Below, piece by piece: positions 8,590 to 16,819 of a DNA stretch of 25,934 bases. The DNA comes from Bacteroidia bacterium (lineage in GTDB: Bacteria; Bacteroidota; Bacteroidia; Bacteroidales; Paludibacteraceae), in assembly GCA_021152555.1 (NCBI GenBank), contig JAGKVE010000029.1, forward strand, positions 1 through 25,934. Direction: 5' to 3'. The notes below the pieces were generated by a model. It had not been told where the DNA came from, searched no databases, and saw nothing but the letters and a program-made list of their open reading frames with translations. The translations under genes and the position numbers were made by a program. The stretch's first letter is position 1, and each line of letters opens with the position of its first letter.

Positions 8590-9759
8590 CTATTCGTCCC
8601 AACCGATTCCTTTATATTTGTCTAAATCCCAATCTTCTTCCACCTCGTTCAGGTAAATAGTTTGTTGCTCGTCCTCGTTCTCTTCACGTATGGTTGGTTC
8701 GCTGCGCTCGATAGCCGTGATATCAATGGGAGCATGAGAAATTTCGATGATTTGATTCTGCTCTTTATTCAGTTCTGTCCATAGGGCATCTTTTAGTGCT
8801 TCTATACCTGTTCCTGCTACGGCGGAAATAGGTAATACGGGAATACCTATTTCTTCACTGAGTTGTGCATAATCAATTTGTTGTAGGTTTGATTCTGCAG
8901 GCTGTATATCCGTCTTGCTGATAGCAAGAATACGGGCTTTGGTCAGCAGTTCCGGATTGTATTGCTCCAATTCGTTAAGTAATATATTGTATTCTGCTTT
9001 GACGTCTTCGCTGGTGCTGGGTACCATGAAAAGTAAGACGGCATTGCGTTCAATATGTCGCAAGAACCGAAGCCCTAATCCTTTTCCTTCGCTTGCGCCT
9101 TCTATTATTCCGGGAATATCAGCCATGCAGAACGATCGCCCGTCACGATAAGAAACAATACCTAATTGCGGAGTAAGGGTGGTGAATGGATAATCGGCAA
9201 TCTCGGGTTTCGCCGCCGACACAACACTAAGCAATGTGGATTTTCCGGCATTTGGGAAACCGACCAGTCCTACATCTGCCAGCACTTTGAGTTGCATTAT
9301 GACTGTCCGTTCTTGAGCCGGTTCGCCTGGTTGGGCATAGCGTGGCGCTTGATTGGTTGCTGTCCTGAAATGCCAGTTTCCAAGACCTCCCCGACCTCCT
9401 TTGAGAAGTATTACGCTCTCGTTATGCTCTTTTACCTCGCAGATAAATTCTCCTGTTTCTCCATCATAAACAACCGTACCGCATGGAACCTCAATAATCT
9501 TGTCTTCTCCGTCTTTGCCGAAAGAACGGCTCTGACCTCCTTTGCCTCCATCGGTTGCTATGATATGCTTCTGATACTTGAGATGAAGCAGCGTCCAGAG
9601 ATTTCTGTTCCCACGCAATATTATAGACCCGCCTTTACCTCCGTCGCCGCCATCAGGCCCGCCTTTCGGCAGATACTTGGCGCGATGAAGGTGCATGCAA
9701 CCTGCGCCGCCCTTACCTGAGCGGCAGTAGATCTTGACGTAGTCGATAAAATTGGTCAT
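8590..9759 (-). CDS. obg: Obg/CgtA family GTPase
   Basis: An essential GTPase that binds the 50S ribosomal subunit and links ribosome assembly to ppGpp and cell-cycle control. Of its 389 residues, 1-158 are the glycine-rich Obg fold (FIDYVKIYCRSGKGGAGC, GGPDGGDGGKGG, GGKGG, GGRGGLGN). The G domain follows, with G1 GFPNAGKS at 167-174, the TT of YPFTTL as G2, DIPG as G3 and ISKTD as G4. The C-terminal tail is acidic, ending in WDLDKYKGIGWDE. The start follows adk by 15 bases. Placement directly after adk and before the ClC and mrp genes marks a housekeeping operon. Confidence 0.97.
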   Translation of the reverse strand: MTNFIDYVKIYCRSGKGGAGCMHLHRAKYLPKGGPDGGDGGKGGSIILRGNRNLWTLLHLKYQKHIIATDGGKGGQSRSFGKDGEDKIIEVPCGTVVYDGETGEFICEVKEHNESVILLKGGRGGLGNWHFRTATNQAPRYAQPGEPAQERTVIMQLKVLADVGLVGFPNAGKSTLLSVVSAAKPEIADYPFTTLTPQLGIVSYRDGRSFCMADIPGIIEGASEGKGLGLRFLRHIERNAVLLFMVPSTSEDVKAEYNILLNELEQYNPELLTKARILAISKTDIQPAESNLQQIDYAQLSEEIGIPVLPISAVAGTGIEALKDALWTELNKEQNQIIEISHAPIDITAIERSEPTIREENEDEQQTIYLNEVEEDWDLDKYKGIGWDE

Positions 9760-9774
9760 AGCGATGGGTATTGG

Positions 9775-10341
9775 TTATTTGTCCAGAATGCGCTCAATCT
9801 GCAGAAATACGTCTTCCACATTATGGTTGCCATTGACGGCGACATAGTTGCCGTGATGCAGATAGTAATGCGCAATGGGTTCTGTCTGGTTGTGATATAC
9901 CGCGATGCGGTGGCGGATAGTATTGAGATTGTCGTCAGCACGACCGCTTATCTTGCCGCGCTCTATTAGACGCTGGATAAGCAACTGCTCATCTACCAGC
10001 AGGTCAATCATCACGGCCTCCATGCCATGTTTTTTGAGCAATTCTGTCAGCGATTCGGCTTGCGCTACAGTACGGGGATAGCCGTCAAAAATAGTCCCTT
10101 TGCAATCGGCGGGAAGCGAGGCAATATAATTCTCGATGACTCCGTACATCATGTCATCGGGTACCAGATTTCCCTGGGAAATCAAAGCGTCAATCTTCTT
10201 ACCCAGTTCGCTTCCTTTGGCTATCTCTGCGCGTAGTACATCACCCGTAGAGAGGTGTTGCAGGTCGTATTTCTTTACTATTAATTCGGATTGGGTGCCC
10301 TTCCCGCTTCCAGGTGCACCGCATAGTATTATATTCAACAT
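9775..10341 (-). CDS. adk: Adenylate kinase (short type, no LID domain)
   Basis: Interconverts AMP + ATP and 2 ADP in the cytoplasm. The start is the ATG at 10341 (MLNIILCGAPGSGKGTQ). In-frame codons further upstream would add 16 unlike residues, so they are rejected. The P-loop GAPGSGKGT lies at residues 8-16, with LSTGDVLR and FDGYPRT (AMP binding) following, and RGKISGRADDN stands where long forms have the zinc-binding LID. At 188 residues it is the short form common in Bacteroidota. First gene of the minus-strand operon. No clear Bacteroidota promoter was found between it and the HU terminator at 10389-10421, so its promoter is either weak or divergent, or transcripts read through from the HU gene. 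Confidence 0.96.
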   Translation of the reverse strand: MLNIILCGAPGSGKGTQSELIVKKYDLQHLSTGDVLRAEIAKGSELGKKIDALISQGNLVPDDMMYGVIENYIASLPADCKGTIFDGYPRTVAQAESLTELLKKHGMEAVMIDLLVDEQLLIQRLIERGKISGRADDNLNTIRHRIAVYHNQTEPIAHYYLHHGNYVAVNGNHNVEDVFLQIERILDK

Positions 10342-10388
10342 AATCATTTGGTCCGCATCGCGGAAAATCCTATTAAAATAAACAGACA

Positions 10389-10421
10389 AAACGAGTTGCC
10401 CGTATATAGGGCAACTCGTTT
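10389..10421 (-). terminator. Rho-independent terminator of the HU gene
   Basis: A perfect 13-base stem (10389-10401 with 10409-10421) with a 7-base loop. On the minus strand it is followed by TTTTGTC. It lies 20 bases past the HU stop codon. Confidence 0.85.
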
Positions 10422-10440
10422 AAAAAGCTACATTGCCTGA

Positions 10441-10704
10441 TTAGAGAGCAAATTTTGCACCCGGTTTGATTTTAACAACCTTGCGTGCGGGAACATTGAT
10501 AACAGCACCCGTGCGAGGATTTTTAGCTTTACGAGCCGGCTTCTCTGCTACAGAAATATTAGCAAAACCGATGAGCTGTAAGCCCTCACCTTTCTTAACT
10601 GCCTCAACAGCTGCTTCCAGAGCTGCGTCAATAACTTTAGCTGCTTCAGCTTTCGATACTTGAGCCTTTGCTGCTACTGCTTCAATAAGTCCACTCTTGT
10701 TCAT
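10441..10704 (-). CDS. HU/IHF family DNA-binding protein
   Basis: A basic 87-residue nucleoid protein. The N-terminal helices (MNKSGLIEAVAAKAQVSKAEAAKVIDAAL) form the dimer body. The signature VKKGEGLQLIGFANISVAEKPARKAKNPRTG covers the start of the DNA-binding arm, and VPARKVVKIKPGAKF closes the domain. HU bends and compacts DNA and helps in replication and transcription. The body is a typical single-domain HU but stops right after GAKFAL, without the last few residues most HU proteins have. It forms its own transcription unit: a strong promoter lies at 10767-10797 and a perfect-stem terminator follows. Confidence 0.96.
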   Translation of the reverse strand: MNKSGLIEAVAAKAQVSKAEAAKVIDAALEAAVEAVKKGEGLQLIGFANISVAEKPARKAKNPRTGAVINVPARKVVKIKPGAKFAL

Positions 10705-10766
10705 AATCTTTGATTTTTGAGTTATTAATAATGTGAATTATTAGTTTCCCTTTTGGAATACGACTG

Positions 10767-10797
10767 CAAAGATACGAAAAAAACTTTATATACCAAA
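10767..10797 (-). promoter_or_regulatory. HU gene promoter
   Basis: On the minus strand TTTG (10797-10794), 19 bases, TATCTTTG (10774-10767). The spacing and both boxes fit the Bacteroidota consensus, and the leader would be about 55 bases. Confidence 0.85.
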
Positions 10798-10888
10798 TAT
10801 TTTCGGTAAAAAAAATGCATTTTTATAAAAAAAACTGCTTTTTTGTTAATTTTGTGCACTTTGTGTATGAATTTTATTTGTTTTTTAG

Positions 10889-10896
10889 TAATTTTG
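10889..10896 (+). promoter_or_regulatory. Candidate -7 box of the rhomboid gene
   Basis: TAATTTTG in the context TTTAGTAATTTTGCAC ends 8 bases before the start codon. No good TTTG lies 19-20 bases upstream; the nearest, at 10860-10863, is 25 bases away. A second similar box, TAATTTTGTGCAC, lies about 45 bases upstream. Confidence 0.45.
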
Positions 10897-10904
10897 CACT
10901 CGTT

Positions 10905-11666
10905 ATGCGTACAATACCTACTGTTACTCGCTATCTGCTGATAGCAAATATGATGATATTTCTGTTTGCTGCTGTGCTGCAGCGTTACGGAATAGATCTG
11001 AATGCAATAGGCGGCCTTCATTATATAGCCGCGCAGTCCTTTCATTGGTGGCAACCGTTTACATATATGTTCCTGCATGCAAATCTCAGTCATATATTCT
11101 TTAATATGTTTGCAGTTTGGATGTTCGGACCAATGATAGAGAATGAGTGGGGAGGGCGCCGTTTTGCTATTTATTATTTAGTCTGCGGGCTTGGAGCTGC
11201 CATTGTTCAGGAATTGGTATGGATGGCAATGTTGGCAAATATGAGTGCAACATATGGCGCAGCCGCGTTATCGCAGTATGCGTACTTTATGAATACTATC
11301 GGCGCCTCAGGGGCTGTATTCGGTATTCTGTTCGCCTTCGGTTGGCTTTATCCGGATATCCCGATGTATATTCTATTCATACCGGTACCCATACGCGCGC
11401 GCACGTTCGTTATTATATATGCGCTAATAGAACTTTTTGCCGGTCTGGGATCTGTTATCGGGCTGTCGGCTGACCATGTAGCACATTTTGCCCATCTTGG
11501 AGGTTTGCTTTTCGGGTGGTTGCTTATTCTTTATTGGAAAAAAACAAACTGGCAGGAACCGGGAGAATTATGGAAAAATATCCGTGCCAAACTTTCAGGT
11601 CATCGGCATCTGAATAGTTCCAAAGACGATAAGTTTGATGGTTATCACTACCATAAACGCGTCTGA
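10905..11666 (+). CDS. Rhomboid family intramembrane serine protease
   Basis: A membrane protease of 253 residues with six or seven hydrophobic helices that cuts membrane proteins within or near the bilayer. HANLSHIFFNMFAVWMFG (about residues 58-75) is the conserved loop-1/helix-2 motif. The catalytic serine is S135 in TIGASGAVFG, and the histidine partner is H197 in HFAHLGGLLFG. A longer in-frame reading back to 10815 is possible, but it is low-complexity and upstream of the likely promoter, so I start at the ATG at 10905 (MRTIPTVTRYLLIAN). The gene ends only 3 bases from the stop of the convergent gene at 11670. Substrates are unknown; Bacteroidota rhomboids of this size are often near envelope genes. 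Confidence 0.95.
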   Translation: MRTIPTVTRYLLIANMMIFLFAAVLQRYGIDLNAIGGLHYIAAQSFHWWQPFTYMFLHANLSHIFFNMFAVWMFGPMIENEWGGRRFAIYYLVCGLGAAIVQELVWMAMLANMSATYGAAALSQYAYFMNTIGASGAVFGILFAFGWLYPDIPMYILFIPVPIRARTFVIIYALIELFAGLGSVIGLSADHVAHFAHLGGLLFGWLLILYWKKTNWQEPGELWKNIRAKLSGHRHLNSSKDDKFDGYHYHKRV

Positions 11667-11669
11667 AGT

Positions 11670-12440
11670 TTACCACTCCAACCTTGCAATAACAGGCTTG
11701 TGGTCGGATCCGGTGGCTGAAGAAGGAATTATGCAACTGGTTGGTTTTAACGGATCGGAACTGAGAATGTAATCAATGCGGACACCGATTCCTCTATGCT
11801 CGCATGTTGAACCAAACTCCCATGGATAATGGGTCTCTGTCCACGCGTCATGTAGTCCGCTGCTGATATGCCAATAGGCATAACTCAATACGATAGAGTT
11901 GAAATCGCCTACGACGATAACGGGGTAAGGACTATCATCAATTTCTTGACGTACAACGCGTGCCTGCTCGTTGCGTAATGGAACGGCGCGAAGCCATTTG
12001 GCTTTCAACTTGTCCATGTCGTCTAAATCTTCCGCCCGGAAATTATATGACTCCAAATGATTGTTAATCAGCCGTATAGTGTCATTCCCTACAACTATGT
12101 CGCATCTGTTGGAAATGTTCCCGATAGTACGGTAATGGATACTTTGTTTATTGATTAGCGGATATTTGGACCATACCATTGTTCCGTACTGGTGGCGTTT
12201 GTCGTAGATGGCGAAATCAATGTACGAGTATCTGTATTTCTTGTTTAATGTTTGCTTGACATCCGGCAAAGTAAGGTATTTGGTATCTTTATAGACATCT
12301 ACTTCCTGCAAACAGATAACGTCAGCGTCTTGCTGTAGTAAATAATGCAAAACCTCGTTTTTTTCAGGTTTTACAAATTGCCCCATTCGCCCGGTATTCC
12401 AGGTCAAAATAGTTATTGCTATGAATAGAAAGTCTAACAC
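11670..12440 (-). CDS. Endonuclease/exonuclease/phosphatase (EEP) superfamily protein
   Basis: A 256-residue single-domain metal-dependent hydrolase fold. Motifs in order: TWNTGRMG (first strand, N ligand), ADVICLQEVDV (metal-binding E), NNHLES, VVGDFNSI (D and N), the GIGVRIDYILSS strand and GSDHKPVIARLEW (catalytic DH pair). The family includes nucleases, phosphodiesterases and lipid phosphatases; the substrate cannot be read here. The hydrophobic N-terminus LDFLFIAITIL is too short and too close to the fold to be a clear signal peptide. The start must be the GTG at 12440: the next upstream in-frame codon set contains the porX stop, and the first ATG would delete the first motif. It follows porX by 9 bases, so they are cotranscribed. 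Confidence 0.88.
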   Translation of the reverse strand: MLDFLFIAITILTWNTGRMGQFVKPEKNEVLHYLLQQDADVICLQEVDVYKDTKYLTLPDVKQTLNKKYRYSYIDFAIYDKRHQYGTMVWSKYPLINKQSIHYRTIGNISNRCDIVVGNDTIRLINNHLESYNFRAEDLDDMDKLKAKWLRAVPLRNEQARVVRQEIDDSPYPVIVVGDFNSIVLSYAYWHISSGLHDAWTETHYPWEFGSTCEHRGIGVRIDYILSSDPLKPTSCIIPSSATGSDHKPVIARLEW

Positions 12441-12449
12441 CTTTTCGAA

Positions 12450-14030
12450 TTAGCGCATTTTAGGATCCAGTGTAATCAAAGGGATTATCATTTCCTCAAG
12501 TGAAATGCCACCGTGTTGGAAGGTATTACGGTAATATTGCGCGTAATAATTGAATTGATTCGGATAGGCGAAAAAGTCAGTTCCTGTGCAGAAGGCATAA
12601 CTGCTGCTTACATTCGGACATGGTAAACCAACGCGTTTTGGATGTTCGATTGTCATTACGTTTTTTGAACTGCAGTTAAGTGCTTTCCCTACTTTGTAAC
12701 GGATGTTCGTGTTGGTGTTCTTGTCGGCAATGATTTGTACTGCATTTTTGACACGCGTTGTTCCATGGTCTGTCGTTAAAACCAGTGTGAATCCTAATTC
12801 GGCTGCGCGGTGCAAAAGTTCGAATGTGGGGGAATGGCGGAACCAACTGAGTGTCAGACTCCTGTATGCCGCTTCGTCATTTGCCAGTTCGCGCATCATC
12901 TTGCTTTCCGTGCGCGAATGGGAAAGCATGTCAATGAAATTGAGTACCACAATGTTCAGCGGTGACTGTACTCCTTTCAATTGACTAATGACGCGTTCGC
13001 AAAAATCGCTTTCGTTGACTTTCCAATAGTTGAAACTCTCTCGCCGCCGGTAGCGTTCCAATAGCGTTTGTACCAACTCTTTTTCATATTGGTTTTTGCT
13101 TTCTTCATCTCCCTCTTCAACCCATAATTGCGGGTACATTTCTTGAATTTGTAGGGGCATCAAGCCTGAAAAAATAGCGTTTCGTGCGTATTGCGTGGCT
13201 GTCGGAAGAATGGACATGTATTGTTCTTCTGCGCGAACAGAGTAGAACTCGCTGAGTAGCGGTTGTATTGTTTTCCATTGGTCGTAACGGAAATTGTCAA
13301 TTACGCAGAGAAGTACTTTTTCTCCCTTGTCCAGCAATGGAAAGATAGTATGTTTCATCACATCCGGTGATGTCACAATGTTCGGTTGGTGGCGTTCTAT
13401 GATGTCTTCATAGTTCTTGGCAATCCATTTGCTGAATGCCGCATTGGCCTGTGTGCGTTGGTCCGCAATGAGGCTGTGCATCCCGGAATGACCGCCTTGC
13501 TCCGCCTCTAATGATGCCAATTCTATATCCCATTTGCTCAACGTCCGTTCAATCGCTTGCCATTCTTCGATAGTACTCGCTGTATCAATCATATAGGATA
13601 TATCGCTCCATTCTTGCCGGTAACTGTGCTGGACCTGTTCGCTGACTATCGAATGCTGGTGAATATGTTTTTTGAGGCATAGGAGGATTTGGCTGGGATT
13701 GACGGGTTTGATGAGGTAATCGGCTATTTTTTCGCCAATCGCCTGTTCCATAATATGCTCCTCTTCGCTTTTGGTAATCATTACTACCGGTACTTCGGGA
13801 TGAAGACGTTTGATTTCCTGTAAGGTCTCCAAACCCGTCATTCCGGGCATATTCTCGTCTAAAAAGACAATGTCAAACGTCTGGTTTGAGGCAGACGTTT
13901 GACTTCCGAAAGCATCCAGTGCATCTTCGCCATTGCTGGCTGTGATTACTTCGTAGTCCTTCCCTTTCAGGTAAATGATGTATGGTTGCAAGAGATCAAT
14001 CTCGTCGTCAACCCAGAGTATTCTCTTCAT
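12450..14030 (-). CDS. porX: PorX: response regulator with PglZ phosphatase-fold output domain
   Basis: A two-component regulator of the type IX secretion system in Bacteroidota (526 residues). The receiver domain (1-125) has the acidic pair D8-D9, the phospho-acceptor D58 in FLDENMPGMTG, T in VVMITKS and the conserved lysine in DYLIKPVNP. The output half is a PglZ/alkaline-phosphatase-fold domain: VIDNFRYDQW (metal-binding D), PTATQYARNAIFSG (nucleophile T) and LTTDHGTTRV (DH metal site). In Porphyromonas gingivalis PorX works with the PorY kinase and SigP to switch on T9SS genes, and its PglZ domain hydrolyses nucleotide signals. PorY and por genes are absent from this window. I start at the ATG at 14030; a TTG at 14042 is in frame but lies in the promoter's -7 box. 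Confidence 0.95.
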   Translation of the reverse strand: MKRILWVDDEIDLLQPYIIYLKGKDYEVITASNGEDALDAFGSQTSASNQTFDIVFLDENMPGMTGLETLQEIKRLHPEVPVVMITKSEEEHIMEQAIGEKIADYLIKPVNPSQILLCLKKHIHQHSIVSEQVQHSYRQEWSDISYMIDTASTIEEWQAIERTLSKWDIELASLEAEQGGHSGMHSLIADQRTQANAAFSKWIAKNYEDIIERHQPNIVTSPDVMKHTIFPLLDKGEKVLLCVIDNFRYDQWKTIQPLLSEFYSVRAEEQYMSILPTATQYARNAIFSGLMPLQIQEMYPQLWVEEGDEESKNQYEKELVQTLLERYRRRESFNYWKVNESDFCERVISQLKGVQSPLNIVVLNFIDMLSHSRTESKMMRELANDEAAYRSLTLSWFRHSPTFELLHRAAELGFTLVLTTDHGTTRVKNAVQIIADKNTNTNIRYKVGKALNCSSKNVMTIEHPKRVGLPCPNVSSSYAFCTGTDFFAYPNQFNYYAQYYRNTFQHGGISLEEMIIPLITLDPKMR

Positions 14031-14039
14031 ATTCGCCTG

Positions 14040-14070
14040 CAAAATTACTACAATTTATCCAAATACGCAA
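14040..14070 (-). promoter_or_regulatory. porX promoter
   Basis: On the minus strand TTG (14070-14068), 20 bases, TAATTTTG (14047-14040). The -7 box ends only 9 bases before the porX ATG, so the leader is a few bases at most. The stretch TTGCGTATTTG also occurs in the tRNA-Ser(UGA) promoter. Confidence 0.7.
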
Positions 14071-14077
14071 GAACTTT

Positions 14078-14590
14078 TTACTTTTTTGCACCGTGATGGT
14101 CTCTTTTGTTTAAATCACGATTGTGTTTGTCGCGCTTCTCGAATTTCTTTGCATCCCCTTTGGAGTGTGCTTTGTTGCCGCAGCAGTCATTAAAACGGAG
14201 AACCTTCTGAGTCTGACGCGCATTGAGGTTTGTGCGGAACTTGTCGTAGAATTTTTCTTGTAAATCTGCAAATTTCTTCATGTTTTCGAAGCGTTGCTTT
14301 GCGATTTTGTCCAACTCCTTGTCTGATAGTTCCTGGCCCTCTTCTTTCTCGGGGCAGGCTTTCTTTTGATGCAACTTGTCCAGTTCTTCCGCATATTCGC
14401 GATAGGTTTCTGCGAATTTCTCGGCTTGTTTGTCGCTTAAGAACAATTCGTCGGTCAGGCGCTGGATGCGGCGTTCTACGCGTTCTTCCTTACTGAGTTT
14501 CTTACCATCGAAATGTTCGTTCTTTTCTTCCTTTGCGCTTACATTGGCAGCGAGGATGGCAGCAATGGCCATAATCATAAACTTTTTCAT
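14078..14590 (-). CDS. Spy/CpxP-like periplasmic protein with LTxxQ-type repeats
   Basis: A 170-residue exported protein. Residues 1-19 are a signal peptide (MKKFMIMAIAAILAANVSA). The mature part is very charged and helical. LFLSDKQAEKFAETYREY and NLNARQTQKVLRFND resemble the two LTxxQ repeats of Spy/CpxP proteins, and RVERRIQRLTDEL precedes the first. The C-terminus is a Lys/His/Asp-rich tail with a CC pair. Spy family members are ATP-independent chaperones or metal/stress sensors in the periplasm; here the role is inferred only from the pattern. An unusually strong Shine-Dalgarno sequence, AGGAGG (14604-14599), sits 8 bases before the ATG, rare in this phylum. The gene is divergent from murF. 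I saw no clean Bacteroidota promoter, only TAGTATTTG upstream. Confidence 0.75.
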   Translation of the reverse strand: MKKFMIMAIAAILAANVSAKEEKNEHFDGKKLSKEERVERRIQRLTDELFLSDKQAEKFAETYREYAEELDKLHQKKACPEKEEGQELSDKELDKIAKQRFENMKKFADLQEKFYDKFRTNLNARQTQKVLRFNDCCGNKAHSKGDAKKFEKRDKHNRDLNKRDHHGAKK

Positions 14591-14650
14591 TGTTGTTTCC
14601 TCCTAAAATTAGTGAGTTCGGTATAGTTAAAACAAATACTATGCCAAAAA

Positions 14651-14682
14651 TTTGCACAATTAAAAAAAAAGCAGTACCTTTG
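14651..14682 (+). promoter_or_regulatory. murF promoter
   Basis: TTTG (14651-14654), 20 bases, TACCTTTG (14675-14682), in the extended context AAAAAGCAGTACCTTTGCGG, which recurs at the tRNA-Ser promoters. It lies inside the longest open reading of murF and so rules out starts upstream of 14701. Confidence 0.85.
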
Positions 14683-14700
14683 CGGCCGAATTGTAATGCA

Positions 14701-15885
14701 ATGGATTGGGATTTTTTGATAAAAGAAAAGGATGCCTTAGTGGTCACTACGGATAGCCGTAAAGTGGTACAGGGCTCTGTATTTGTGGCGTTGAAAGGCG
14801 AGCATTTTGATGGAAATGACTTTGTCGATCAGGCTCGCCGGGATGGCGCAGAATATGTTATCAGCGGAGAAAATGCTCTTGCTGAGTTGCAGGATTTGGC
14901 GCGTGCTTGGCGCCGTGAATTGGGGATTCCTATTCTCGGAATAACCGGTACTAATGGCAAGACTACCACAAAAGAACTATGTGCCACGGTACTGGGGACG
15001 AAATATAAATTGTATTATACTCAGGGCAACTTGAATAATCAGATAGGTGTGCCGCTTACCTTGTTAAGTATCACGCGTGCGCATAAAATGGCAATTGTTG
15101 AAATGGGAGCGAGTCATCCGGGTGATATTAAAGAATTGGTGGATATCGCGGAACCGGATTTCGGCCTGATTACAAATGTCGGGAAAGCTCATCTGCAGGG
15201 GTTCGGTTCGTTCGAAGGAGTGATGCGCACCAAGGCCGAACTGTATGATTTTCTGCTTGCCCGCAACGGAACGGTCTTCCGCAACGCCGACAACCCGTAT
15301 TTGGAGAAAATGTATCTTACGGCGAAGCAGTCTGTCCGTGAAACGGTTTGTCCGGCGCAAACGGTTCTATATCGTACCGGCGTGATGCCTGAAGGTACGC
15401 ATCTCGTGGGGGCTTATAATGCCGAAAATATCTCTGCAGCGCTGTGTGTCGGAGAATATTTCGGAGTGTCGCGCGAGAATGGGTTGGCGGCCATCCGTGC
15501 CTATGTGCCTTCCAATAACCGCTCGCAATTGATGCAAACCGCGGAAAATACCGTCGTAGTCGATGCTTATAATGCCAATCCTACATCTATGCAGGCGGCA
15601 ATAAATGCATTCAAGGGAAATTGTTATATACTCGGAGCAATGCGCGAATTGGGCGAATATAGCCATCTGGAGCACCAAAATATTGTTAATATGTTGCTTG
15701 AGCGTAAGGCGGAAAAGGTGCTGCTGGTCGGCGATGAGTACAAAGCGACTACGGCTCCGTACCCGATCTACGAAAACGTGGAATCACTATGCGAAGCCTT
15801 ACAAAAGGAACCGTTAAAAGGCTATACAATATTACTCAAGGGTAGTAGGTCTAATCAATTGGAAAAAGTAATACCTCTGTTATGA
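14701..15885 (+). CDS. murF: UDP-N-acetylmuramoyl-tripeptide--D-alanyl-D-alanine ligase
   Basis: Adds D-Ala-D-Ala to UDP-MurNAc-tripeptide, the last cytoplasmic step of peptidoglycan precursor synthesis. The protein is 394 residues, a compact form (E. coli MurF is about 450). The N-terminal domain has TTDSRKVVQGSVFVALKGEHFDG. The ATP loop GITGTNGKTTTKE is at about residues 80-92, followed by NLNNQIGVPLTLL, EMGASHPGDI and the central-domain VDAYNANPTSM. The C-terminal domain ends ILLKGSRSNQLEKVI. The start at 14701 (MDWDFLI) follows the promoter by about 12 bases after the expected transcription start; an upstream in-frame start at 14590 would lie before it. It overlaps the next gene by ATGA. 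Confidence 0.96.
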   Translation: MDWDFLIKEKDALVVTTDSRKVVQGSVFVALKGEHFDGNDFVDQARRDGAEYVISGENALAELQDLARAWRRELGIPILGITGTNGKTTTKELCATVLGTKYKLYYTQGNLNNQIGVPLTLLSITRAHKMAIVEMGASHPGDIKELVDIAEPDFGLITNVGKAHLQGFGSFEGVMRTKAELYDFLLARNGTVFRNADNPYLEKMYLTAKQSVRETVCPAQTVLYRTGVMPEGTHLVGAYNAENISAALCVGEYFGVSRENGLAAIRAYVPSNNRSQLMQTAENTVVVDAYNANPTSMQAAINAFKGNCYILGAMRELGEYSHLEHQNIVNMLLERKAEKVLLVGDEYKATTAPYPIYENVESLCEALQKEPLKGYTILLKGSRSNQLEKVIPLL

Positions 15886-16766
15886 AAAATAAAGTATTTG
15901 TTTGGATAGTTGTACTTCTGTTGCTTGCCGTTATCGGTGGTTTGGTGTATTGGAATATGACGCAACGTCGGGAACTGAACGAGATAGTGGAGCAGATGGC
16001 GATAGAGAAAGAAGAACTGCAAGAAGAGTACGAGGATCTGGCAATCCAGTTTGACGGATATCAGAATCTTGATATCCGCAATGACTCGTTGCAGGATTTG
16101 TTGAGCCGTGAGCAGCAACGCGTGCAGGACTTGTTGGAAGAACTGCGCCAGACTAAAGCTACCAATGCACGCCGGATAGCGGAACTGAAAAAAGAATTGG
16201 CTACAGTACGTGCTGTTGTGAAAGATTATGTACGCCAAATAGACAGCTTGAATGCCACTAATGCCCGTCTGACGGAGGAAAACCGGCAAGTCCGCCAGGA
16301 GAATCAACAGGTGCGTACGCAAAACGAACAACTGAGCCAGGCCAATACCGAACTGGCGGAAACGGTCAGCCGCGCCTCTATGCTGGAGGTGTCTGCATGT
16401 GTCCTTACAACGCTGAACAAAGCGGATAGGAAAACCAAAATGACCAGCCATATCCGTAAATTGCAATTCGATTACGTAATTGCGAAGAATATAACGTGCA
16501 AACCGGGCTTGAAAGATGTGTATGTACGCGTGATTGACCCTCGTGGCTATTTAATCGGTGAGGACGAAAACCACACCTTTGCTTTTGAGAGCGGAGAAAT
16601 TCCATATACGCTTGTGCAGCAGATTGAATATGCCGGCGAAACATATAACGGTACATGTTATTGCGCACTCGCCGAAGAAGAGAAAATTCAAAAAGGTTTT
16701 TATACGGTGGATTTCTTCTGTAATGGGGATCTGATAGGTTCGTTCCCGTTCCAGATAAAGAAATAA
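15882..16766 (+). CDS. Membrane-anchored coiled-coil protein with C-terminal beta domain, unknown function
   Basis: I do not recognise a named family. The 294 residues show three parts. An N-terminal anchor occupies about residues 5-25 (VFVWIVVLLLLAVIGGLVYW), with no cleavage site evident. A long coiled coil at about 28-165 is rich in Glu, Gln and Arg heptads (for example TEENRQVRQENQQVRTQNEQ). The C-terminal part, about 175-294, has alternating hydrophobic strands (VYVRVIDPRGYLIGE, GFYTVDFFCNGDLIGSFPF) and looks like an Ig-like sandwich. It probably spans the periplasm from the inner membrane. It overlaps murF by 4 bases (ATGA), so the two are made together and a role in the cell wall or envelope is a fair guess, no more. 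Confidence 0.8.
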   Translation: MKNKVFVWIVVLLLLAVIGGLVYWNMTQRRELNEIVEQMAIEKEELQEEYEDLAIQFDGYQNLDIRNDSLQDLLSREQQRVQDLLEELRQTKATNARRIAELKKELATVRAVVKDYVRQIDSLNATNARLTEENRQVRQENQQVRTQNEQLSQANTELAETVSRASMLEVSACVLTTLNKADRKTKMTSHIRKLQFDYVIAKNITCKPGLKDVYVRVIDPRGYLIGEDENHTFAFESGEIPYTLVQQIEYAGETYNGTCYCALAEEEKIQKGFYTVDFFCNGDLIGSFPFQIKK

Positions 16767-16787
16767 TTCAAGAAAAATCAGCGAAAG

Positions 16788-16819
16788 TTTGCGTATTTGA
16801 AAAAAAAGCAGTACCTTTG
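16788..16819 (+). promoter_or_regulatory. Promoter of tRNA-Ser(UGA)
   Basis: TTTG (16788-16791), 20 bases, TACCTTTG (16812-16819), with the extension GCAGTA before the box and CAGCCGA after it. It sits 22 bases past the stop codon of the preceding gene, and the tRNA begins about 58 bases downstream. Confidence 0.85.

Noticed and set aside
8569..8602. TTG start of the ClC gene at 8602
   Set aside because: It overlaps the obg stop and adds residues unlike the family; the ATG at 8569 fits better.
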